Shown here in pieces: positions 54,001 through 64,000 of a DNA stretch of 64,000 nt. The stretch lies in NCBI GenBank assembly GCA_947044365.1, contig OX345639.1:4320444-4384443 (forward strand). The letters run 5' to 3'. The stretch comes from Petrosia ficiformis. Taxonomy: Eukaryota > Porifera > Demospongiae > Haplosclerida > Petrosiidae. The notes under the pieces were generated by a model, which saw nothing but the letters and a program-made list of their open reading frames with translations, made no database searches and was not told where the DNA came from. Within the stretch, counting starts at the first letter, position 1, and every line of letters begins with the position of its first letter. The translations under genes were made by a program, and so were the position numbers.

Positions 54001-56677
54001 CTTCAGGAGCTCTTTGTCTGCCATTCGTCATGGATTATACATTTTACTAGTATTGCTGAATCATGGAGATTCCATGAACATATCTAAACTATTTGATGAG
54101 TGGCAAGTTATACCACTTGTTGAAGACATTAAAAAGAGTGGATTCACATTTCCAGTAAAAGATAAACTATGTTCACTGTTACTAAATGGAATGCCTACAA
54201 CAGATTTACCAATGGATGATCTCTTAGACGAGACTGAGGAACAGACTAATTGTAACACGATCGAGTATGAGGTGATGTCTGTTTTAAGGATATTACGCTC
54301 TGATAGGTTTTTGAAAAACCCGTTATCTAAACTTGTCAAAATTATTGATAAAGATCTTAGTGTTATGTGTAGTCAGTTTATTGTTCCACCATCCGAACTG
54401 ACAACACTGTTTCTCCAACACCATGGAGCAATATATCTCAGTGAGACTCTGGATACTAACAAAATGAATTCCTTCACTGAATGTGGTTTACTGTGAGTTA
54501 TACAGTACATACATACATATATACATATGTACGTACATACACACATACATACATATGCATACACACGTACATACATACATACATACATACATGCATACAT
54601 ATATATATACCTATGTACACACGCACACACACATACATATATACATACATACATACATACATACATACATACATACATACATACATACATACATACATGT
54701 ACATACACAGTTTATTGGGGTGTATAGCATTATCTGGAGAAGATGAAGCTTGTCAAGTTGTATTACAAGGAGGATTAAGAGCAGTGGTGTCCATTATATC
54801 TGCCACTCAAAATAAATATGTAAATATTATTTACATATCATATTACACAGGTTTCACTCAATATACTTTTGTTGTTAGATTGTTAGACTTTGTGTGATGT
54901 TTTTACTCGTCTTATCAAAGCATCCGGAGCTTCATGTTGTCATGGTAACAGAATCTCCAGTAACACACTTGAATACTTTAAAAGAAAAGTTTGATGGTGA
55001 AACAGAGGTAGGTTCATTATGTATGAATAATTTATTACTTAATAACTTTTAATAACTATATAGTTGAATAATAAAATACAGGAGGTAATCGATGTCTTGT
55101 CTATGAGTGGTACCAGTGGAGCTAGTCTGGAAACAAAGGTTGCTCAAAACAGTCGTATATTAGCTATCATATTTTCAGGAGTGCTACAGCTATTACTATC
55201 TGGTATAGAGGAGGCTAGACATACCAATCAAATTCCTTGTTTACCACTACTCCAAGTGTTCATTAACTTCATATCAAGAGGTATAATATTTACTGGAGAG
55301 TTTGTACATGTAACATTTACTACTATAAATAGCAACAAAACCACAACTCATCCACTATTTATAGTAACAAAACCACAACTCATCCACTATTTGTAGCAAC
55401 AAAACCACAACCATCCACTATTTGTAGCAACAAAACCACAACTCATCCACTATTTATAGTAACAAAACCACAACTCATCCACTATTTATAGTAACAAAAC
55501 CACAACTCATCCACTATTTGTAGTAACAAAACCACAACTCATACACTATTTGTAGCAACAAACCACAACTCATCCACTATTTATAGTAACAAAACCACAA
55601 CTCATCCACTATTTATAGTAACAAAACCACAACTCATACACTATTTGTAGCAACAAACCACAACTCATCCACTATTTATAGTAACAAAACCACAACTCAT
55701 CCACTATTTATAGTAACAAAACCACAACTCATACACTATTTGTAGCAACAAACCACAACTCATCCACTATTTATAGTAACAAAACCACAACTCATCCACT
55801 ATTTATAGTAACAAAACCACAACTCATACACTATTTGTAGCAACAAACCACAACTCATACACTATTTGTAGCAACAAAACCACAACTCATCCACTATTTA
55901 TAGTAACAAAACCACAACTCATACACTATTTGTAGCAACAAACCACAACTCATACACTATTTGTAGCAACAAAACCACAACTCATCCACTATTTATAGTA
56001 ACAAAACCACAACTCATACACTATTTATAGTAACAAAACAGCATACGACCATTAATAACAGCCAATCCTGAACCTATAATGTATTGCAATCACTGTTACA
56101 TGAAGAAGGACCCTTTACTGTTGACATCACCTATTTCTGCTTCTGACTTCTGATCTTACAGGTAGTAGCGCTGATTTAGTTGAGAATGATAAGTGTTGGG
56201 AGAAGATTGAGGTATCTTCAAATGCATATCGTATAAGCAGACTCACTGATGGAGACTCATCCTCATACTGGGAGACAAGTGGTCGAGCGGGTTCCCACTG
56301 GATAAGGCTAACTATGAAAAAGAATGTGGTAATAAAGTGAGTATGCACTGTATCATTAATAATAAGCTGAGTATAATTATGATTTACAGGAAACTTTCTA
56401 TTGATGTCAATACTTCTGATTCCAGTTATATGCCAAGGAAGATAACTGTACAAGGTGGAGCTTCTTTAAATGCTATGGTTGATATTAATAATGTAAGTAC
56501 CGTAATGTCTCTAATTACCAGTTTTATTAAATTATTTCTTTTGAAACCGGAACTAATTAGATCAGCATCCCTGCATTGCATGTTGGAAGCTTTGAAGTTC
56601 TTTCAAATATGAGAAGATATTATCCCTTAATTCTTATTAAAATAAGAAACTGTCAACAGGTAATTATACGAGTGATG

Positions 56678-56762
<85 letters not shown>

Positions 56763-58033
56763 TATATATATATATATAATAGGGAGGAATTGATACTCGT
56801 GTGAGAGGATTACACTGTGATGGAGGTAGTGTTACACTATGGCCGATATTTGGAGACCTATTCACCGCAAGAACAAAACTGTTTTATTACATCAAAGCTC
56901 ATACATGGGCTAATGATATAACACTGAGTCCATTAGACTTGTTTGACAGGTTTGTGAAACTTCCTCCTTTCCTCTGTCACTCCTTCCTCTCCTATATATA
57001 GACTAAGTGGTGTCATTAATTACGAACAGAATTTTGCTGATAAATATCTCTTTACTGCAAATGCACGGCAAGCCTTAGGACAAGCTTGTAGAGCTTCTTT
57101 ATTTAACCCTATAGTGACTGTACTCACTCAAAAAGGTATTTGCTATGCTCATTTATCAATCTATTTATCTTTCAATGGCTATCATTTCTTTATATTTTAG
57201 AGTATGATGGTACTGGTTTGAGTGCCTTATTACGACAGTATCTCTCTCAGGTCCAGCTACCTTCCTTGTCACCATCTTATCTTTCTGTTTTACAACATGA
57301 TGACCAATTGGAATATAATCAATATAATACAAACAGCATTGATACTGAGGGTGTGTAGATTTACATACATACTTACATACATACATACATACATACATAC
57401 GTACATACATGCATGCATGCATGCATGCATACATACATACATACATACATACATACATACATACATACATACGTACATACATACGTACATACATACGTAC
57501 ATACATATATACATACATACATATGTACATACATATGTACATACATACGTACATACATATGTACATACATACATACATACATACATACATACATACATAC
57601 ATACATACATACATACATACATACATACGTACATACATATGTACATACATACATACATACATACATACATACATACATACATACATACGTACATACATAT
57701 ATACATACATACATATGTACATACATATGTACATACATACGTACATACATATGTACATACATACATACATACATACATACATACATACATACATACATAC
57801 ATACATACGTACATACATATGTACATACATACATACATACATACATACATACATACATACATACATACATACGTACATACATATATACATACATACATAT
57901 GTACATACATATGTACATACATACGTACATACATATGTACATACATACATACATACATACATACATACATACATACATACATACATACATACATACGTAC
58001 GTACATACATATGTACATACATACATACATACA

Positions 58034-58064
<31 letters not shown>

Positions 58065-58093
58065 GTACATACATATATACATACATGCATGCA

Positions 58094-58124
<31 letters not shown>

Positions 58125-58213
58125 GTACATACATACATACATACATACATACATACATACATACATACGTACATACATATGTACATACATATATACATAC
58201 ATACATGCATACA

Positions 58214-58244
<31 letters not shown>

Positions 58245-58245
58245 G

Positions 58246-58276
<31 letters not shown>

Positions 58277-61200
58277 GTACATACATACATATGTACATAC
58301 ATACATACATACATATAGATGGCATAGCCCAGATTATTATGATGTCACGTACAAGAAGAATGTGTCGTTTACTGATTGACTGTAGTGGAAGTATGACCTC
58401 ACCCAGTTTGGAGGAAGGGTCAAAACCAAATATAGGAGAGACAGATGAAGAGAAACAAAAAACACAGACCAGTAAGATATCAGAAATATAATGACTGATA
58501 AAGTAGATCAATAGATTTATGAATGAATTAGTTATATGAATAGTGGACAGAAAGACTATATTGTAAGATTGGATTTAATACACCTCTATATAGGTACAAT
58601 TATTCTAGCACTCACTCATACATGGCAGGAGATGATATGTACCGAAGTGACCTTGTGTCTTCAGAAATGTGACCTTTCCTCTAATCCACTCATTGTCATG
58701 GCTGATTTTCTTCTGGTATATGATAAACTGCAACAAGCAACAATGGAATTGTTTGGTGGCCATTCACAACTAGCATTAGCAGTGAAAGATGGTTTCTCTA
58801 AAGCATTTATGAGTCTCAATGAAGTCACTGGAGTCAGAGTAAGCCATTTCACCTCTTTCACTCCCTATATCTTCTCTTCACTTCATACATCTTATCTCTT
58901 CTCCATTTCTATCCCCAATTTCCATTAGTTATGTGAGCTCTTGTGTCAGTGTATTGATAATCTCTTAGACACAGCTGGAAGGGATAGTTCAAGATTACTT
59001 CACCTTTCAGAGACAGAGAGAGAAGTTATTCTTCTACATCTCAGTGAACCACTGCAATTTCTTCATAATTTAGATATAGCTCATGTTTTTGAACATTTTT
59101 ATAGGTAGTTACATGGATGGATGGATGGATGGATGAATGGATGGGTGGATGGATGGATGAATGGATGGGTTAATGGATGGATGGATGGATGGATGGATGG
59201 GTGGATAGATGGATTTATAGATACTTAGATAGATAGATAGATGGACAGACAAACAGAGGCAGATAGATAAATATGATGGACGAAGAAATAAATTGAAAAT
59301 ATAAAAACTAATTAACTCATTTATCATAGGAGACACCTGAGTAATCGTGTGTTGCGTAATCGCTCTGTTTCCCTTGCTCTTGAAAAGAGGCTATCTCAAT
59401 CACTTGCTCATTGTTTTCCACACAAATATCCGATGTAAGTTACTTGCAAACATACACACAATACATATACACATACTTACATGTATATATGTTAATTTGT
59501 AATATCTGTTAATTTGATAGTCAGATGTTAGTCGATATTGATGAGAGTGAAAACTTGATGAGCAGGTTTAAGCGATCAGATCTGTTAGAAAATCTTGATT
59601 TGATATTACAACAATGGCAGTCATCACAATATGGAGTATGTCCAATTCATATATTTATCCATCTCATCATAGTACTATTTCTCAGGCTCCACCCCCTGAA
59701 GCTCTCAGTCTAGCAAAGAAAATTTTTTTCTATAATCTCAATACCTTACAAGTGAATATTCTAACTCCATGTTACTGGTCATTGAGGAATCGTCCTCTTC
59801 CTCCTCTCTCCTCTTCAATTATTGGTGATTTTGTGAATGATTTTAATTCATTCTTTAGTTCAGGTATGATAATGTAAATGTCAATCATGAATATCATTAA
59901 TCACTCCTCTCTACTTTCCTTAATCAGTATATAGCGTACATCAACATGAAAAAGTGAAACAACTCAATTGGACTTTATATGGTGGAGCAAAATTGGAATA
60001 TGGAGAACTAATATTCACTGTATCCACTCCTCAAATGATTACACTTCTTGTATTCAACACTGGAAAGGCATGTGATCAATGTGTGACATCATGTGATGAT
60101 AATCACATGACGAGAATTTATTAGTTAGATGATTCACATGTGATCTATAAAAATTATAATCATGTGACATTCTGTTTATATCATATGATCGTCACAGTAT
60201 TATCATTTAATCATATATAGATTGTTTTCTATCCCATTCAGGAATTCAGTTATCAATCTCTGTTGGAGACCACCTGTCTATCATCACAGGAGCTAACAGA
60301 AGCACTTCTCTCATTGACTGCTGATAGACATCCTCTTTTGTCTGTGACTCCACCTTCTCCAACTACCATAGATGCTTTTAAACCAGATAATATATTTTGT
60401 GTTAATGAAGTATTTATAAATGAACTACTGAAGAGAAATGAACAACAAGTACTCCTTCTATGTATCTATATCTTCATATACACACATACAAACTGTACAT
60501 CCGTATGTCCAATAATATATGTATATACATACATACCTACATAGATATGTACATATGTACATATATATACACACGTACGTACATACATACATACATACAT
60601 CACCTCAGGTACAGTTTCATGCCATCAAACTGGTTTCCCGAAGTTTTATGTCAACAGTAAGCAGGGAAGGTCGTAGTGTGGATCTAGCACATGTATTCCA
60701 AAGGAGAAGAGCTATCATTGATGCAGCAATAGTGAGGACAATGAAAAGAGAAAAAGAAATGAGTGTTGATAATATAGCTATAAAAGTGGGTGTGGTCTTG
60801 ATTTCAATATCTATATTAATTATGCACATGTACACATGTACACATGTAGGTAATCAAAGGATGTTCAATGGGACAGTTTGATAATGGTACTTCTTTTGGA
60901 CGGTTTGATTGTAGTTTTAAAGACATATGTTCACATGTGGAGAGGTTAGTAATGGATGGTTACATCAAGAGAGATCAGACCCATCCCCAGATGTTAAAAT
61001 ATGTTCCGGATCCCTCGGAGAATACAAAGGAAAAAGAGAAGGTGTTATGAGACTGTGTGAATTTATAATAATTCATAATTATGTATTTATCAGGAAGAGA
61101 AGAAAGAGGAGGAAGAAGAAGAGGAGGAGGAGGAGGAGGTGAAAGTGAAGGTTATATCTGATCAGATTACTCTTCCCATTTCTAATTCCTCATCCTCTCC

Positions 61201-63713
61201 TCTGGGTCTCCCACGGAAACGACCTGGTAGTTCTACTTCACCTTTAACAAACCCAAAACGTAAACAAGTCCAGAAATTTGCTCGACTTTACTCTTATGAT
61301 GTGTATGGTGATCAAGAGGAAGTTCCTTTAATTAACATACCATTAGGTACATTTATCTATTTATCATCAATCTATCTATCTATCTATCTGCATCAGGGAC
61401 AAATTCTCTATCACCTGATGAAATAGAGGAACAAATAAAAGAAGAAATAGATGTACTTGCTTCTATTTTGAAACTAACTCACGATATTGTGGAATGTATT
61501 CTCTATCAATGTTCATGGAATAAAGATCTAGTAATACAGGTTAGAAAAACAAGTTTGACTATTTTTTTTTATTATCAATATGATCATCATTGCTGTAGAG
61601 ATTTTTTGCTGATAAGACGACTCTATTACAGGAGTGTGGTCTCAATCCATCAACTGATCCAATGACTCCACCCTCTTTTCCATTATCATGTCCAATATGT
61701 CTTTGTGATATGATGAAACAAGATGCTGCCTGGCTTTGGTGTGGACATGCCTGCTGCAAGGTGAAAAGACCATCTATCTGCCCTTCATCTATTTATCTAT
61801 TATTTTATTTCAATAGAGTTGTTGGCATAGCTACCTCACCACTCAGATCATATCACAGAGTTCTGCTCTTGTTTGCACTTGTCCAGTGAATGGATGTCAG
61901 GCAAAACTAACCAGATCATTTCTCAGTGATTTATTAAAGCATATAGAAAATGATGACATTATTAATACAGTATGTATCGTGCAATATATATATTATACAC
62001 ATTCAAATGACTTTTCTGTTATCTCTCAGTTTAATAAAGCTGTGGTGCGTTCTTATGTAGAAGGGAGTGGATGGCTAACATGGTGTAGAAATCCTCAAGG
62101 ATGCGATCATGTTCTTTATCGAAGAGATGGTACTGACTCAGGAACATGTAATAAATGCAAATGGACATCATGTTTCTCTTGTAACTTCATTGAAGTAATG
62201 GCCTTCTTTTTCTTCAAAATGCTTTGATCTTTCCTTTTATTGTTCTAGGCCCATCAACCAGCTTCTTGTGAACATATGAAGAAATGGATTGATATGGGTG
62301 GATTTTATGATGGCATGGATGCAGATGCTCGCTCCAAACATCTTGCTAACATAATCTCAAAGCATTGTCCAGGATGTGATGCACCAATCGAGAAAAATGA
62401 AGGCTGTTTGCAGTAAGGATCTGTTTATACATCCATTAATTCATTCATCAATCTATCTATCCATCAACATCTTTCTATTCGTCTATTCTAACACAGTATG
62501 AAGTGTAAATGCGGTCATGGATTTTGTTGGAGATGTATGAAGCCATGGAAATCACACACAGATTACTTTAACTGTTCATCTATTGTAAAGAATAAAACCC
62601 TTTAAATTATCAATAATTAGTAGTTCTATTTCATTTTGTAGATTAGTAAAACTGCTCGAGACAATAAGAAAATGGTTGATTTCAATCAGCGTTGTGCAGG
62701 ATTTCACAAATCAAAGGTACACAACTGATAATTCAGTTCTGTATCTTTCATAAAGATTGATAGATAGATAAAGGAGAATGAAAGTTTCATTCTCCTCTAT
62801 CTATCTATCTATCTATCTATATATCTATCTATCTATCTGTTCACAGATGTTTGCACAAAAGTTGTGTAATTTAGTAAAGGATATTAGCGATCCACTACCC
62901 ATGAAGACCTTGTCATTTTTGATTGATGCTTGTCAATTATTAGTTCAATGTCACAAGGTATGTCTTATATCTTCATCTCTCTATCCTTCCTTCTTTCCTC
63001 CTCGTAGATGTTATCCTATGCTTGTGTTGCTGAGTACTATAGTGAAAAGGATTCTTATGACTATCTCGGAGTACTCAATGAAGACCTTGAGTCAGGTGCT
63101 ACTGCACTGCAGGCATTTCTTGGTAAATCAGATGATTGTCATGTGACAATATGAATACATAATTTGAGAGAATGTTTTCAAATGCTTTATTTAATTCAGA
63201 AAATACTCTCCTCTCTTCAAGTGACATATCACATTCTATTCGATCTTTATCAGATCGTAAACTGCATGATGGCTATAGACTCGTTAACAAAATTGAAAAC
63301 ACAAAAGAGAAGATATTAATAGGATCTAATCAAGTGAGTTGTGACTTGCATAATGGTATTTATTAATCAATTCTTTAGCACTTCAAGTTAGGGGATTCTC
63401 CTACATCTAAACCTCCTGAAAATATTAATAAAAACAGTCAGAATGAATCTTCGTAAGTGTTTGTATCTATGTATTGTCAGCTATATAGCTTCTATTTGAT
63501 TGTAGACTTTTTGGTCATCTATTCAGCAATGGTTCTAGTACTGAACCAGATGAGGATGAGGATGAGGACGAGGACGAGGATGAGGATGAGGATGACTATG
63601 AGGATGAAGATAATGATTTTGATTTTGACTCTTCGTATAGTGGTCATTTTCTTCATAGTGATTTTGATGATTACTATGACTCTTATGATTCTTTTGATGA
63701 TGTATATGACTAA
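51057..63713 (+). CDS. CUL9: CUL9/PARC: CPH + DOC + cullin + RBR ubiquitin ligase
   Basis: 38 exons join in frame to about 2551 residues (human CUL9: 2517). First and last exons are 51057-51830 and 63506-63713. Order: ARM-like N-terminus ([19 protein letters not shown]); CPH domain near 375-435 ([21 protein letters not shown]); DOC/APC10 domain near 1105-1225 ([15 protein letters not shown]); cullin repeats and homology region about 1330-1935 with IVRTMK, putative neddylation Lys about 1860; winged helix (VMDGYIKRD); RBR from about 2100 ([41 protein letters not shown] with catalytic Cys about 2282, CGHGFCWRC); Ariadne-like helices; acidic tail. CUL9 binds RBX1 and uses its own RBR for ubiquitin transfer. 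One GC-AG intron starts at 60068. The next ATG upstream is out of context, so 51057 is chosen. Confidence 0.93.
52735..52895. repeat. (GGAT)n in CUL9 intron
   Basis: ATGG/GGAT array directly after the donor at 52731. Confidence 0.95.
54505..54708. repeat. TACA array forming a whole CUL9 intron
   Basis: Intron 54493-54710 is almost entirely TACA repeat between GTGAGT and ACATACACAG. There is no clear polypyrimidine tract. Confidence 0.9.
55313..56045. repeat. 31/32-bp minisatellite in CUL9 intron
   Basis: About 23 copies of AACAAAACCACAACTCATCC plus ACTATTTATAGT, with two recurring variants (TTTATAGTA and TTTGTAGCA) that tend to follow a fixed order, giving a higher-order pattern of roughly three units. 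It lies before the DOC-domain exon at 56162. Confidence 0.95.
56674..56780. repeat. (TA)n in CUL9 intron
   Basis: About 105 bp of alternating TA filling the intron 56660-56782. Confidence 0.95.
57361..58317. repeat. 957-bp TACA higher-order array forming a whole CUL9 intron
   Basis: Intron 57351-58318 is nearly pure TACA. Marker variants (CGTACATACATATATAC) recur at 57496, 57688 and 57872, giving a higher-order unit of 184-192 bp. Frames up to 448 codons here are spurious. Confidence 0.95.
59112..59250. repeat. (ATGG)n / GATA array in CUL9 intron
   Basis: Begins within 8 bp of the donor at 59105. Confidence 0.9.
60460..60600. repeat. imperfect TACA array in CUL9 intron
   Basis: CATA/ACGTAC repeat ending just before the acceptor at 60608. 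Confidence 0.85.
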
Positions 63714-64000
63714 CACATGATTACTACATGATTGTCATGTGACATATTTATATTGTGTTATTATATTGTGTTATTATATGTTCATATAATTAATATACCT
63801 ATGTATGTAGATTTAATTTAGAATGTTTTTGGTATAATATATTATATATATATATGTATGTAATACCAATAATTATACTTGTATGATATTATTATAATTA
63901 TATATATTATTATGAGTCATACTCAGGTATTTGCAAAGTCTACTAGATCTACCAGTTCATCTAATGTATGTTGTCTGTTCATATTCACTTGTAAATGATG
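63714..64000. other. CUL9 3' flank
   Basis: AT-rich sequence after the CUL9 stop with short TA runs. A possible minus- or plus-strand exon near 63927-63968 (ATTTGCAAAGTCTACTAGAT) cannot be assigned before the window ends. Confidence 0.4.

Noticed and set aside
57165..58511. Very long open frames (up to 448 codons) on both strands reading MYVC or HTYI
   Set aside because: A period-4 TACA repeat without stops stays open in many frames. Real CUL9 exons border the array, which is an intron.

Overview
The window is eukaryotic and animal. It is AT-rich, most introns are 50-150 bp with GT-AG ends, and the genes sit very close together. The gene set is metazoan: CUL9/PARC, GCNA, MKKS/BBS6, WDR92, a novel-type protein kinase C, two-pore potassium channels, ZFYVE21, SLC25A29, RNF14, WDR74, CCDC97 and FCF1. 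Compact genes, introns packed with TACA/TATG and GGAT microsatellites, and an isopenicillin-N-synthase-like oxygenase point to a demosponge, perhaps Amphimedon queenslandica. That assignment is inference. Most gene models below were built by hand from splice sites plus remembered family conservation, and most close in frame at a length near that of the human protein.

Layout. 1-383 (-): 5' end of an unidentified Ser/Tyr/Asn-rich protein. 667-10262 (+): MKKS-like chaperonin spread over about 9.6 kb, mostly because its introns are tandem arrays; one array holds a small TA-flanked MITE. 10762-12244 (+): SLC25A29-type carrier. 12462-14688 (-): WDR92. 14777-29875: tandem duplication. A complete nPKC (14924-19808) is followed by a wrecked RNF14 copy (about 20077-20995), then a second complete nPKC (21265-26053) and an intact RNF14 (26338-29875, -). 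29947-34935 (+): GCNA, with an intronless 2-oxoglutarate oxygenase nested in its second intron. 35068-36386 (+): ZFYVE21. 36616-38218 (+): FCF1. 38330-39434 (+): K2P channel 1. 39587-42236 (-): WDR74. 42271-43161 (+): CCDC97.

43162-51056 is repeat-rich. It holds a hairpin MITE, a tyrosine-recombinase fragment, broken ZFYVE21 exon copies, K2P channel 2 (47100-48106, +), repeated exon-like blocks and a transporter relic. 51057-63713 (+) is a complete 38-exon CUL9 of about 2551 residues.

Several neighbours start head to head with very short gaps (RNF14/GCNA 71 bp; WDR74/CCDC97 34-55 bp; WDR92/PKC about 235 bp), so shared promoters are likely. Two segmental duplications shaped the window: a recent PKC+RNF14 block, and an older ZFYVE21-FCF1-K2P block whose second copy lost FCF1 and broke ZFYVE21. 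The most unusual structures are tandem repeats that carry real exon ends and 5' splice sites, in GCNA (55-bp unit, about 15 copies) and WDR74 (45-bp in-frame duplication), and introns made almost wholly of TACA repeats. I found no convincing wholly new multi-gene system.
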